NCBI GenBank assembly: GCA_002428685.1 | Contig: DIXL01000101.1 | Span: 1-19,644 of the forward strand | Direction of reading: 5' to 3' | From: Cloacimonetes bacterium UBA6081 | GTDB lineage: Bacteria; Cloacimonadota; Cloacimonadia; Cloacimonadales; Cloacimonadaceae | DNA: 19,644 nucleotides | Shown: one piece after another, positions 1 through 9,490 of the stretch | Numbering within the stretch: position 1 is the stretch's first letter | Layout: each line of letters begins with the position of its first letter | Notes under the pieces: generated by a model | Told to the model about the DNA's origin: nothing | What the model saw: the letters and a program-made list of their open reading frames with translations, nothing else | The model's database searches: none | Program-made: the position numbers and the translations under genes

Positions 1-37
1 AGGCGAAATCGACTCCAAACTTAGCCCATCTTTCGTC

Positions 38-58
38 ATTCCCGACCCGATCGGGAAT
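38..58. repeat. short perfect palindrome (REP-like) next to a broken phage gene
   Basis: An 8-bp arm ATTCCCGA at 38-45, a 5-base spacer at 46-50 and the exact complementary arm at 51-58 form a perfect hairpin. Similar CATTCCCGA...TCGGGAATCC units are common as dispersed repeats in many bacterial genomes (recalled, not searched). The unit happens to leave the reading frame of the phage fragment open, but the encoded residues upstream of codon 63 do not look like the phage protein. It probably marks the break point of that gene. Confidence 0.6.
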
Positions 59-62
59 CCAT

Positions 63-350
63 TATAACATCCTCGATGATCGAACCAGTGACATCTGCCG
101 GGCATTGGCAGCCCAAGACAAAGTCTATCCCCTAAATGATGCCCTGGAAGTGATGGATAACCTCATGGCTCTGAATACCAAATCCAATAGCCTGGATGAT
201 GCCAGAGATTACATCAAAGCTCTTGCCCATTGGATCAAAGATGATCAGATCGAATACGACTCAGAAATGAACCCCGTAGGTGTCTCCGGAGCACATACTC
301 CGTTTCCGCCATTCCACTGGAAGTGTAGAACATCAACTGAGATTATTTAG
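63..350 (+). pseudogene. C-terminal remnant of a phage head morphogenesis (SPP1 gp7 / Mu F-like) protein
   Basis: From base 63 the frame reads YNILDDRTSDICRALAAQ and ends in PPFHWKCRTSTEII, stopping at 348-350. The pair 'DDRTS..C..L..' and 'PP.H..CR' is the signature of the C-terminal domain of minor capsid/head morphogenesis proteins of tailed phages, which act with the portal during capsid assembly. Only about 95 residues remain of a protein that usually has several hundred. No ATG with a ribosome binding site starts this piece; the only nearby start is a TTG at 105 in the middle of the domain. Upstream lies a REP-like palindrome. Its stop overlaps by 8 bases the end of the convergent HerA gene. 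It is best read as a dead prophage fragment at the border of the defence operon. Confidence 0.65.
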
Positions 351-2544
351 TAGGCTCATCGTTGCCTTCCCATTTGGAGCAGACCGCTTCAACTAGTGGT
401 ACTTTAGGTTTATCAGTCGTCCAACTGTGATAGAATTTGGGATTTTTGCTCTTAGGGGCAGGATTTACTTCTCTCATAATAGCTATTGCTGGTGCTTGAA
501 CACATTCACCAAGAACTAAGGCTGTTCTTGGTGCCAATGCTGGTAACTGATCAAGTAGCTGATCAAAAATACCAGGCACTATCTCTTTAAAGTATCGTAT
601 ATCCTCAGGATTTTGAAGTCTATGAACAATGAAACTATTGCATTGAGAAAGCACCGTTTTTGAAAGCTCGCTTGGCCTTTGAGACGCTACAACTAAACCC
701 AAACCATATTTTCGCCCCTCTCTTGCAATTCTTTCAAACACCTGCTTTGAGATTGATTCTTCTTCGAGTCGATGTCCTTCTCGAATATAGTTTTGTGCTT
801 CTTCTAACACAATTACAACTGGAAATTCTCCACGACTAATTCCACTGACATCAGAATCACTCAATCTTTGCAGAAATTCATGTATCAGGCGACCAAGTAT
901 CGCGGTTACGTTTTCGAGAACCTCCGAAGATAATAAACTTAAGTCTACTATTACCACGTTAGATTTTTGTGCCTTATTACTTTGCCTATCATAGAAAGGA
1001 ATAGTTAAATTACCGTCTTTATTATATTTGGTATAGTGATTCTCATCTGCGGTTTCAAAGCTTTCAAGACCAAGAATGTCACGTATGAATACTGCTAAAG
1101 AGTGTTTTATCTCAGGCCATTCAGACTGAGTCGGTCCAAATAGAAACTCAAAACGTGTATCTTCTAATAATCTGTAAATACGCATCAGCATAGTAGAGCA
1201 ATTATCTCTTGCTCTTGAGGAATTCGCATCATCTCTTGACATAGCATTTTCTAAGTAACGATATCGAAAGTTAAATTTACTAAAATACCTTGGTGTGTCT
1301 GAAGTTGCTTGATTCAGTGAAGAGATGGTTGCTGATGGCTTTGTAAGGGTGCTTAACAAAGGATTTACTATATTATAAATCCTTTGTCGCTTGTTCATGT
1401 CAATAACAGCATATGATTCATACTGAGTACCTTCGCTACTAATACCCTCTCTGACAATGTCTTTGATTTGACTTATGGAACTAACAAGTATTTCTTTAGT
1501 AACTTCGGTATATTCTGCTGATAACTCTGCTATTGTCGTTTCGTTTTGTTGTGATCCAATATAGGTTATCAGACCTTCACATAATTGCCTTATGCATTTA
1601 GAATCTGACTTCTCATTACCAGTACTATAACCAAGTATTCTATTTAACTCCAGAATTATCTCATATCTTATTTGAACCCAAGAAACACTATCTCTGCACA
1701 CATCTCTCGCAGTTGAGATCGCTTTTAATAATACCGGTCTTTGCACACCAGGCTGGGCTCTAAATAAGCGAGTAAAATCATCAGAATCCATAAACCAATA
1801 AGGAATGATCAGACGCTCAACTTCCTTCTGATCGGATGGGATGTAAAGTGACTTAGCTTTCGGTAGCGCATCTATCCATTTGGCATCAGAATTTTCTTTT
1901 TGAAAGGCACTCCGATACTCTCCATTAGTATCAAGAATAACTATATTTGTTTGTTTGACATCTGGTTGTTCTAAAATTGACTGTAAAATTGTAGCAATTG
2001 TACAGGATTTGCCTGACCCAGTGCTACCAATAATCGCAGCATGTTTACCAAAGAACACATCAGGATTTATCTTAATATCATAATCAGGGAAAATAGCTGA
2101 TTTCCCGATTGGAATACAGTAGCCTGGGTCATCACAGTTTATAGCATCGCACTGAATTTTCTTTCCGAATATTGCATCCAGATCGTTTTTGGTTGTAATC
2201 AAGACTGGCGTATCAAGAACAGGAAATACGGAAATTCCTTGTTTAAAGCTACTGCCTTCGATGGTCCCAATCATTGTAGCCTTCATCAATCTTCGAGAGG
2301 ATGGCAAGGAAACCATAGTTTTATCAGCTTTGAGTTCACTATCCTCAGTTAGAACAACACGAGTTATCATTGCAACTATGCGTTTTCCACCTATGGGTAC
2401 AATTATGTAGGAGTTAATACAACCTACCTCGAAAGTACCTTCATACGTTGATCGAGTTAATGCTTTAATGTCTTTGTTAAGTTCGATAGTTACTTGGGCA
2501 GTGTCAACAGCGACAACTCGACCTATCTCATTATCGTTAGCCAT
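343..2544 (-). CDS. herA: HerA-family DNA-translocating ATPase of a SIR2-HerA defence system
   Basis: A 733-residue P-loop ATPase of the HerA/FtsK superfamily. It has an N-terminal beta-barrel-like HAS region (about 1-130), Walker A GSTGSGKS (173-180), the strand VILDTNGEY (202-210), Walker B VVIVLEEAQ (576-584), an arginine-finger-like stretch ERIAREGRKYG (604-614) and sensor segment ASQRPSELSKTVLSQ (620-634). The insertion between Walker A and B (about 230-560) is long. HerA proteins form hexameric rings that move on DNA; in SIR2-HerA systems the ring binds the SIR2 effector and stimulates NAD+ depletion. A GTG at 2553 overlaps the SIR2 stop, but the ATG at 2544 is preferred because GGAG lies 8 bases upstream of it. 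It is the last gene of the operon and converges on a phage remnant with an 8-base overlap; no terminator hairpin is evident. Confidence 0.88.
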   Translation of the reverse strand: MANDNEIGRVVAVDTAQVTIELNKDIKALTRSTYEGTFEVGCINSYIIVPIGGKRIVAMITRVVLTEDSELKADKTMVSLPSSRRLMKATMIGTIEGSSFKQGISVFPVLDTPVLITTKNDLDAIFGKKIQCDAINCDDPGYCIPIGKSAIFPDYDIKINPDVFFGKHAAIIGSTGSGKSCTIATILQSILEQPDVKQTNIVILDTNGEYRSAFQKENSDAKWIDALPKAKSLYIPSDQKEVERLIIPYWFMDSDDFTRLFRAQPGVQRPVLLKAISTARDVCRDSVSWVQIRYEIILELNRILGYSTGNEKSDSKCIRQLCEGLITYIGSQQNETTIAELSAEYTEVTKEILVSSISQIKDIVREGISSEGTQYESYAVIDMNKRQRIYNIVNPLLSTLTKPSATISSLNQATSDTPRYFSKFNFRYRYLENAMSRDDANSSRARDNCSTMLMRIYRLLEDTRFEFLFGPTQSEWPEIKHSLAVFIRDILGLESFETADENHYTKYNKDGNLTIPFYDRQSNKAQKSNVVIVDLSLLSSEVLENVTAILGRLIHEFLQRLSDSDVSGISRGEFPVVIVLEEAQNYIREGHRLEEESISKQVFERIAREGRKYGLGLVVASQRPSELSKTVLSQCNSFIVHRLQNPEDIRYFKEIVPGIFDQLLDQLPALAPRTALVLGECVQAPAIAIMREVNPAPKSKNPKFYHSWTTDKPKVPLVEAVCSKWEGNDEPTK

Positions 2545-2549
2545 CGTAA

Positions 2550-3944
2550 TCACTCCATCTGACTAGCTTCGTTGTTCTTTTTCAATGCATTATAGGTTTT
2601 TGTCACTTTGATTTGGACATCTTCCTGTTCAATGTCAGGAAGTAAGTCTTCTGTAAATTTGTTAAAGTCGCCCATTTCACTTCCCTTGATAACTATAACA
2701 CGTTCATCTTTGGATTCAACGAGTTTTGTAACAAAACTACTTCCCGGAGATGGATCGACTATAACCAAGGTGAAACTTGGAATAGCAAGAGCCTGATGAA
2801 TAAGTGCATTTACATGATCGTCACCGAACCCGTATCCAATAACAAATAATACAGATTGAGGTTGTGAAATTGAGGTGCAGAATCTTCTAAACAGCTCTGA
2901 ATAGGGTAGCCCAAGTGTCTGTCCGTACTTTAAGGGAGATGGGTAAATTATTACATCCCTATCAGTTTCAATTTTCCCGCTATTGTTACAAGTTAATCCG
3001 TAGGGATTTTCCCACGATTGCTCATCACTATACCAGTTGATCGACCCATGTAGTTTATATAAGTGTAAAGCTCTATCAAAACGGTGAACTCGTCCTTCAG
3101 TTGTTTGTGCTGGAAAGTAAAAATCAAGATCATATGATTCTGGACGAAACACCCTTTTTACATTACCAATAAAACCATCAACTAATACAACACCAGATGC
3201 ATCGGAAGCTTGTTCAATCAATGTATCGTAGTTTAATGTAAATATGTTTGCTCTACGGAGATTTAAAGGTCTGGTCAGTATTTTTTTAACAAACTTGATA
3301 TGCGTTTCTAAGCCATTACTTATCTCACTTTTCGGAAGAGCACACTGTGAAACCAACTGACTTACTAACTCGTTTTTCAATTGTACGAGATGTTTTTTCT
3401 CTGAAACTAAATCAGGCTGACCGTCTTCTTTTAGTATCAGTCTATTTCCGTATATGTTAACTGCACTAGACAACATACATATGTGGCTAAGCAATTCTTC
3501 ATAGTTTACTCGTATTCTATCATCAACAGCACTTTGACCATCAAAATGGATGCTATATCTGTCTTTAGCATTGAACGTTGTGCTGGTTATTCTACTAACA
3601 ATTTCGTAAAAAAGTTTAAGCCATCGAGCCAAGCGCCGACCACTTTTATACCCTCTAAAAAGCAGTTCTTTTTCAATGACCTCTGGGATTTCTCCAAGAA
3701 GTATTCCGCCCGCATTTTTAGATGCGCCAGCACCAAGTAAGAAAGAAACGTTATCTGTCTTTAGCATAGTGCCGATTCGAATCCGCATCTCCTTTTTTAT
3801 ATCTGCAATTGTACCAATGATATCATGATTCTGGCTTATATCGGGTTCATCCTTTGATGCAAATTTGCTTAATCCCTGTTCGACGATATCAACTCCACCA
3901 ATTAGAATCGAGTTATTCTTTAAAACGGTTGTTAGGTCATCCAT
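2550..3944 (-). CDS. SIR2-family NADase effector, partner of HerA
   Basis: A 464-residue SIR2-like protein of the defence type. The Rossmann NAD-binding loop is LLGAGASKN (69-77). Later come FTLNYDTL (235-242, with the expected catalytic Asn 238), LHGSINW (298-304, with His 299) and IGYGFGDDH (369-377). This set is typical of SIR2 domains in anti-phage systems, which hydrolyse NAD+ rather than deacetylate proteins. About 60 residues precede the SIR2 core. The start ATG has AAGGAG six bases upstream. The stop TGA sits six bases before the preferred HerA ATG, so the two are translationally coupled, as in known SIR2-HerA (Nezha) pairs. In those systems SIR2 forms a large ring docked on HerA; that assembly is inferred here. 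Its gene follows Res by 27 bases, so it is probably co-transcribed with the restriction-modification genes. Confidence 0.88.
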   Translation of the reverse strand: MDDLTTVLKNNSILIGGVDIVEQGLSKFASKDEPDISQNHDIIGTIADIKKEMRIRIGTMLKTDNVSFLLGAGASKNAGGILLGEIPEVIEKELLFRGYKSGRRLARWLKLFYEIVSRITSTTFNAKDRYSIHFDGQSAVDDRIRVNYEELLSHICMLSSAVNIYGNRLILKEDGQPDLVSEKKHLVQLKNELVSQLVSQCALPKSEISNGLETHIKFVKKILTRPLNLRRANIFTLNYDTLIEQASDASGVVLVDGFIGNVKRVFRPESYDLDFYFPAQTTEGRVHRFDRALHLYKLHGSINWYSDEQSWENPYGLTCNNSGKIETDRDVIIYPSPLKYGQTLGLPYSELFRRFCTSISQPQSVLFVIGYGFGDDHVNALIHQALAIPSFTLVIVDPSPGSSFVTKLVESKDERVIVIKGSEMGDFNKFTEDLLPDIEQEDVQIKVTKTYNALKKNNEASQME

Positions 3945-3971
3945 AATAAACTCCTTAAGAGTTTGAGTCTC

Positions 3972-6900
3972 TTAATTAACACATTCATTTATCAAAAATA
4001 GACACTTCACCCACTTGCCCATATTCTCCCAAGCTTCACTCACATCAGACAGCTTGACTTCTACATGAGCTACTCGTGTATTTCTAAACTCATTAACATC
4101 AGTTAGCAAGTTGTACAGCTCTCCCATCTTTGGTCCTGAGTATGCTTTCTCAACATCCTTCCATACTCCATTAGCTCCGAACCCGCCTTTTTGAGCATAC
4201 TCCAAACAGAACAGTAATGTACCAAGCTTCATAATTGGTCTTGCAAAGACCAAATTATCTATGAGGTATCTGCCAAACTTCTCCAGAACATTTCTTTTGC
4301 GATTAAAGACACTCGATAAATCGGGCATAAAATATGCATCCCTCCGGGCTATATCTGCTGGTATTCTATTTTGTAAACCACTCACTAATAATCTCATAGC
4401 ATAGTCATCAAGACAATACAGTAAGGGCTGGAAAGCATGGGCATAATCGTTCATTTTGGTTTTTTCAGCATGGTCAAGGATCAAGAGAGCTTGTCTTACA
4501 CTATCGTGAATATCCTCAGGGATTTGATTAATCGAACTGATCTTCATGATCTTATCGAACAAAGGATCGGCAAGATCTGTTTCAGTAACCGCGTCAAAAT
4601 CAATGTAAATCTGCTCTGAAACCCCCTCTTTGATCAAGTTTTGTAAAGATGGCTCACAAGCTCTGGCAAGCTCCTCAAGAGAATTTGCTGTGCTCTGCTG
4701 AAAGAGATGATAAGGAATATACAAGTAATGCCACTTTACTTTCCCTTTTGAGGCGGATTTACACCACTCAATTGCTGCCTTGGCTTTGAGTGCTACCAGA
4801 TTATCTTCTCTGCCTTTTAACTCACAAAGATATACGTCACCTGATTTAAGTCTAACAAAGAAATCCGGTACATACATAGCCCTATGTTTATCGGGTTTCA
4901 GATAATCAATTGTCAGCTTTTGGGGGCCTGCATTCTTTGCAAAAGCCTCCACATCATCCAACCTATCACATTCGAAGGCGAATTCCTTTTCAAAATCGCT
5001 ATCACAAGACACCAAATTGAATATGGTTCGGCTCGCTGTAACTGCTGGGCGTTTGTCTGTACTTGTCGCCTGGTAAGGCTTCCATCCCGATAGTTTTGTT
5101 TCTGTGCTGCTTCGTTTGCGATTCTGGATAATGGTTTTTTTATCCATTATCAGGGGTGTAAACACGGCAATAATGTGTTCTTTTACATCAGTATCCTGCA
5201 TTCGGTGATTTACCTCACCCGAAAACAAATCTACTTCTCTTTCAAAGAGATGCTTGGCAATAAATTCTTGAACCAATGGTAACAGAACAGATTGATAATC
5301 AGTTAACTTGCATGCCCGGGCAAGCATCAACGAAAAGTAATGTGGAGCTGACCATGCCGTGCTTAACAAACCCAGATCCAGCTTCCAGGTTCCAATCACT
5401 TCTTTGGTAAACAAATGCCTCTCTTTAAACTCCAGTTCTGTTGATTTTGCTTTACCAATCGGAAGCTTCTTGTATTTCTTGAATTCTTCTGCTACTTCAT
5501 CAATTGAAAGGTTTTCCAGCTTTGAGCTCGTTCCGATTGAATCGCTGATGAAAGGTATCGATATATCTAATTTCTCAACGCTTTTGTGCTCCGCATCTAC
5601 AAAGATGGTTACCGTTTGCTTGAGGGATTCTCTTTCTGGTAAGACCAAGATATTAAAGCCTTCGAGTTGCAGTTCCTCTTCATAAAGCTTGCGGAACGCT
5701 GGATGATGAATTACTGTCACCATTTCTGGCGTATCGCCTGAAGGGATCATCCTGCGAAGCCCTCTACCTAAGGTCTGTTCCGGCAATATGCCTGAAGCTG
5801 CAGAATATGCCCTCAGCGGCACTATTGTTGATACATTCTTGATATCCCAGCCTTCCCGAAGCATCATCACAGACACAATACACCTGTACTTGCTGTTGGG
5901 GCTATCAAGGTCTCTGGACATTTCCCTAAGAGCTTTTAGATCATCGGGCTTCATATCCTTTTCACTTTCGATGAATTCCTTGATTTCCTTGCCGAATCTG
6001 GTTGTTTTCTTGATCTTACCCTTGAGGTTAGTATGGATATTTAACACCCTTCCCTTTAGAAGTGGGAACGAATCACTATCAAGATACTTGGCTATCTCAT
6101 TTGCTGATGCTGAATCCTCGGTCATGACGAAGAGAATTGGCTTACGGACCTTTTCCCATTGCTTATATGATTCCTCGTATCTTTGATAGCCTACTTGCAG
6201 ATGATTACGATACTTTTCAGGGGCGGGAGCATTTTTATCACCTTGGATGTTCAATCGATCTGATTCTCCAAGGACGGGTACCTTAACAATACCCGCATCC
6301 ACAGCTTCTCCCAGAGGAAAGTCACATACTATGTGCCTAAAGAAATCGCCATTATTATGTTTGGGTGTGGCAGTAAAATCGAGCTGAAGGCAAACACCCC
6401 TGAACCCTTTATTTATATTCATTACGTGTAATGAATCAATGGCTTTATTCCATGCCAGCTCTGGGTCATGCAGATGATGAGCTTCGTCATTCAGGATCAT
6501 TATCCCTTTATGTGAAGCGATCCTCTCTCGCAGAGCAGTAGAAGTGTCAAGCGCCTTGTTGCGTTTTACCTCGGGGCCCCAGATCGAGTTTTCGTCATTA
6601 TCATTGCTATCTCGGGTTTCATACAGTCGGTGTATGTTAGTTAAGTATATGGCCCCAGATACTACATCTCCGCCCGGCTGATCCTGTAAAATCGTCTGTA
6701 TTTGAAAATCCCCTCTCCACTCCTCTGGTATCAGCGGATCAGTGTCGAAGATCTTATTGTTTTCAAAATCGAACTTAAGCCTCTCATAAACGGTAAGATT
6801 TGGAGCTATGACAACAAAGTGCTTTACCAAACTGGAGTTCTGTTCTCTATGGCAGTTAAAATAGCTCCAAACAATAGCCAGACTCATTACTTTTGTTTTT

Positions 6901-7382
6901 CCACCACCGGTAGCAATTTTGCAGCAGCATTTTAGCCATTGGTCGTCCTGGGGCATGATTCCCAAGGCAATGTCATCAAAAACCCCACCACCGAATTCTG
7001 TGAGCAGAGCTGCTGTGTTCCTTACGTTTCTTAGCTCGTGTAGGTATATAATTGATTCAATAGCTTCTCTTTGCGCCCAATGATAGCGAAAGGTATATGA
7101 CTCACCTGTTTCAGCATCTTTTACCATATGATCGGTATTGAACCAGTAATTTAGTAAATACCTACTCGTTTCGCTAACTCCAGCATAGCCACCCCTTCTC
7201 CACAGATCCACTTCAGAGCGGATCGCTCTGACTAAGGGGCATCGGCTTGGTCTTCGTCCCGGTTCAACTCGTGCTGGGCTATTATCATCAGCACCGGGGA
7301 CGCGGTATCCGGTAGGCTCTTCCCAGGGCTTGAATATCGGTTTTAATGCGTCAATATTGCGTTCATTGAGGATAGTAGCCAT
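3972..7382 (-). CDS. type III-like restriction helicase-nuclease (Res) with extra helical C-terminus
   Basis: A 1136-residue SF2 helicase-nuclease. Motif I is ATGGGKT (157-163), motif II NDEAHH (298-303), motif III FTATP (336-340), and motifs V/VI are LREGWD (508-513) and QTLGRGLRR (536-544). A PD-(D/E)XK nuclease follows: VPDFF (838-842), then YLCELKG (851-857), giving D840, E854 and K856. This is the layout of type III Res subunits, which translocate or switch on DNA and cut when paired with a Mod methyltransferase. The protein is longer than many Res subunits: about 190 residues after position 945 are mostly helical and contain EFRNTRVAHVE (1099-1109), resembling the Rx4-6H motif of HEPN domains. 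The start ATG has GGAGG six bases upstream and lies one base after the Mod stop. It is the second gene of the operon. Confidence 0.88.
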   Translation of the reverse strand: MATILNERNIDALKPIFKPWEEPTGYRVPGADDNSPARVEPGRRPSRCPLVRAIRSEVDLWRRGGYAGVSETSRYLLNYWFNTDHMVKDAETGESYTFRYHWAQREAIESIIYLHELRNVRNTAALLTEFGGGVFDDIALGIMPQDDQWLKCCCKIATGGGKTKVMSLAIVWSYFNCHREQNSSLVKHFVVIAPNLTVYERLKFDFENNKIFDTDPLIPEEWRGDFQIQTILQDQPGGDVVSGAIYLTNIHRLYETRDSNDNDENSIWGPEVKRNKALDTSTALRERIASHKGIMILNDEAHHLHDPELAWNKAIDSLHVMNINKGFRGVCLQLDFTATPKHNNGDFFRHIVCDFPLGEAVDAGIVKVPVLGESDRLNIQGDKNAPAPEKYRNHLQVGYQRYEESYKQWEKVRKPILFVMTEDSASANEIAKYLDSDSFPLLKGRVLNIHTNLKGKIKKTTRFGKEIKEFIESEKDMKPDDLKALREMSRDLDSPNSKYRCIVSVMMLREGWDIKNVSTIVPLRAYSAASGILPEQTLGRGLRRMIPSGDTPEMVTVIHHPAFRKLYEEELQLEGFNILVLPERESLKQTVTIFVDAEHKSVEKLDISIPFISDSIGTSSKLENLSIDEVAEEFKKYKKLPIGKAKSTELEFKERHLFTKEVIGTWKLDLGLLSTAWSAPHYFSLMLARACKLTDYQSVLLPLVQEFIAKHLFEREVDLFSGEVNHRMQDTDVKEHIIAVFTPLIMDKKTIIQNRKRSSTETKLSGWKPYQATSTDKRPAVTASRTIFNLVSCDSDFEKEFAFECDRLDDVEAFAKNAGPQKLTIDYLKPDKHRAMYVPDFFVRLKSGDVYLCELKGREDNLVALKAKAAIEWCKSASKGKVKWHYLYIPYHLFQQSTANSLEELARACEPSLQNLIKEGVSEQIYIDFDAVTETDLADPLFDKIMKISSINQIPEDIHDSVRQALLILDHAEKTKMNDYAHAFQPLLYCLDDYAMRLLVSGLQNRIPADIARRDAYFMPDLSSVFNRKRNVLEKFGRYLIDNLVFARPIMKLGTLLFCLEYAQKGGFGANGVWKDVEKAYSGPKMGELYNLLTDVNEFRNTRVAHVEVKLSDVSEAWENMGKWVKCLFLINECVN

Positions 7383-7383
7383 T

Positions 7384-9363
7384 TCATGCCTCCACGGGTA
7401 TTACGATTGTTGTATCCACTCCAAACACATCAATAACCTTCACACAAACTTGATGATTTCCCTTATTATGATACATCCAGCCAAGATCGGTCTTGGTGGT
7501 GAGTGATCGCTTCTTCTTGATCCTATAATCCTGCCAGTGATGTTCAAAGGGTTTGTCTTGATGGTAGTCAAAATCCACTGCCCAAAAATCAATGAAATCA
7601 AAGGGAGACTTCACAGATCGTTCTCTCAAAGCAGTAAGTTCTGCTTCCGGAGCTTCCGCCAAGGACGGGATAAAATTCTCCAGTTCCACATCGATCTTTC
7701 CGTCTCTGCTTTTTAGAATTTTTGCTTTTAGATAACCGGCTTCAAAGAACTGGCATTCCGTGCGGTTGCTTTCCATGATCTCTCGGGGAATGTAGACCAG
7801 CTTGATCTGCATGCCATACTCTGCTTCAATTGCCTGTTTCCGCAAGGTAAGCTCCATTTCAAATTCCCATGCCAGGATATGTAGCTCCTTTGCTCCTGCC
7901 ATACTGGCTGCATGTACAACACTTACCAGTTCATCTCCAGTAAACATCCCATCGATCTCATCAACATGAATTACCGCCCCGCCTTTCTTGCCATGTAACA
8001 AAGCACTCGGTGGGCTGACAAGCTCAGTAGCTTTGTAAAACTTCATCACAATCGCTCTGTGTTCAGAATCCGCTCCGTGTAGTTTTTCTTTTTGCCACCA
8101 TTGCCTTTCGTATCTTCCGAGATTATAAACATCAAAAGACCGATATGGCTTACCTGATAAATGTAGTTCCCTCTGAACCTGCAGCATTCTTTTTCTGGTT
8201 GTGTGGATGCTGAATCTTCCTAAATCTGCTCCAATCCACTTACGACCGAGCTTCTCGGCAACTGCCAGTGTTGTACCCGACCCGCAAAAGAAATCAGCTA
8301 TAATAGAATCAGTATTTGTTGAAGCAGAGATAATTCTTTCCAAAAGGGCTTCGGGTTTCTGAGTGGGGAAATCACAATTTTCGAAACTTGTGTGTCCTAT
8401 TGGAGGGATATCTGTCCAGATATCAGGTAATGATACGCCAGAATCGTCAGTTAAATACTGCTTTAAGTGTTTTTTCCCTTTCGTGTCTGTGAATATTTTG
8501 CCTTCTCCATCAAGCCTTTCTATTGTCTCTTGAGAATAATTCCTTAAGATATTTAAACGATATCTCCCAAACTCGTCCTCATATTTAAACATCCTTAACG
8601 TTGCCTCAGAATACCCCATTTTTTGGTTGTTATAAATGTTATCTTGGGTTTTTGAGTAATATATTATCGAGTCGTATAGTCTTATGTAGTTCCTTAGACC
8701 TGCCGATACTCCTCGAGCACCTTGGGACTTTTTCCAGACTACCATATTCCTAAAATTGTCGTATCCGAAAACATCATTCATAACACCACGCAATAGACTG
8801 TCAACTCTCCAATCGCAATGGATGTATATTGCCCCCTTATCGCTTAGTAGCTCTCTTATCAGGTTCAATCTTTCGTAGATCATATGTATATATGAGTCAG
8901 TACCTTTCCCCCAAGTATCCCTGTAAGCAACAGCCTCAAGAATCGACTGTTCTTTCTGGAGCGAATCATTACTATCACCTATTTGGACATCCATTGTAAA
9001 ATCAGCCCCCACATCAAATGGAGGATCAATGTAAACAAGATCAATCTGACCTCTATATTTCTCTAATAGTGAATGTAAGATCAGCTTGTTATCTCCCCAA
9101 ATCAACATGTTTCGGAAATTGTCGGGGTGATTGCTTTCATTAAATTTGTCTTCATCAAGAAAGCTATCATTAATCCATCTGTCTGCCTTTAATCTATCAT
9201 GAGGCTCATCAATAGCTTCTATCTTTTGTAAAGGATACGGAGTCGAAGGCAGTTTTATCTCTCTCCTATTACCATACTCATCATATTTGCCTTCCCAGAT
9301 CAGTTCAGTTTTGGTCTTTGAAAATGGGTGTGGATTACCAGGACCCCAATTTGATTTCTCCAT
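7384..9363 (-). CDS. type III-like adenine-specific DNA methyltransferase (Mod)
   Basis: A 659-residue beta-class DNA methyltransferase. The catalytic motif IV, DPPF, is at 113-116 and precedes the SAM-binding motif FCGSGTT at 359-365; this order defines the beta class, and DPPF/DPPY points to N6-adenine (or less likely N4-cytosine) methylation. The N-terminal stretch ELIWEGKYDEYGNRR (20-34) is typical of Mod proteins paired with large helicase-nucleases. The region between about 205 and 320 is likely to hold target recognition, and residues 410-659 form a C-terminal extension. The start ATG has AAGGAGG four bases upstream. It is the first gene of the operon, with a promoter-like sequence about 130 bases upstream. 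It should protect host sites and guide Res; the recognition sequence cannot be read from the protein. Confidence 0.88.
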   Translation of the reverse strand: MEKSNWGPGNPHPFSKTKTELIWEGKYDEYGNRREIKLPSTPYPLQKIEAIDEPHDRLKADRWINDSFLDEDKFNESNHPDNFRNMLIWGDNKLILHSLLEKYRGQIDLVYIDPPFDVGADFTMDVQIGDSNDSLQKEQSILEAVAYRDTWGKGTDSYIHMIYERLNLIRELLSDKGAIYIHCDWRVDSLLRGVMNDVFGYDNFRNMVVWKKSQGARGVSAGLRNYIRLYDSIIYYSKTQDNIYNNQKMGYSEATLRMFKYEDEFGRYRLNILRNYSQETIERLDGEGKIFTDTKGKKHLKQYLTDDSGVSLPDIWTDIPPIGHTSFENCDFPTQKPEALLERIISASTNTDSIIADFFCGSGTTLAVAEKLGRKWIGADLGRFSIHTTRKRMLQVQRELHLSGKPYRSFDVYNLGRYERQWWQKEKLHGADSEHRAIVMKFYKATELVSPPSALLHGKKGGAVIHVDEIDGMFTGDELVSVVHAASMAGAKELHILAWEFEMELTLRKQAIEAEYGMQIKLVYIPREIMESNRTECQFFEAGYLKAKILKSRDGKIDVELENFIPSLAEAPEAELTALRERSVKSPFDFIDFWAVDFDYHQDKPFEHHWQDYRIKKKRSLTTKTDLGWMYHNKGNHQVCVKVIDVFGVDTTIVIPVEA

Positions 9364-9490
9364 TGTTCCTCCTTACAAACGCTATTATCCATGACCCACG
9401 ATACAAAATTATGTGGATCAGTAGCGTTGTAATCTATCTTTTTTTGTTTCATATCATTTAGCAGTTTTTAGCTTACACCAACCTGCGAAA

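Noticed and set aside
105..350. Stand-alone 81-codon gene starting at TTG 105
   Set aside because: The conserved phage head domain begins upstream of this codon (around 63), and no ribosome binding site precedes 105; it is the tail of a broken gene.
2545..2553. GTG start of HerA at 2553 overlapping the SIR2 stop
   Set aside because: GGAG is spaced correctly for the ATG at 2544, and the protein start MANDNEIGRV resembles other HerA N-termini; the GTG remains possible.
7728..7922. Small minus-strand frame inside Mod
   Set aside because: It lies fully within the Mod coding region in another frame, with no ribosome binding site or recognisable domain.
9364..9480. Riboswitch or attenuator in the leader of the defence operon
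   Set aside because: The leader is AT-rich, but I saw no stable hairpin followed by a U-tract and no known riboswitch core.
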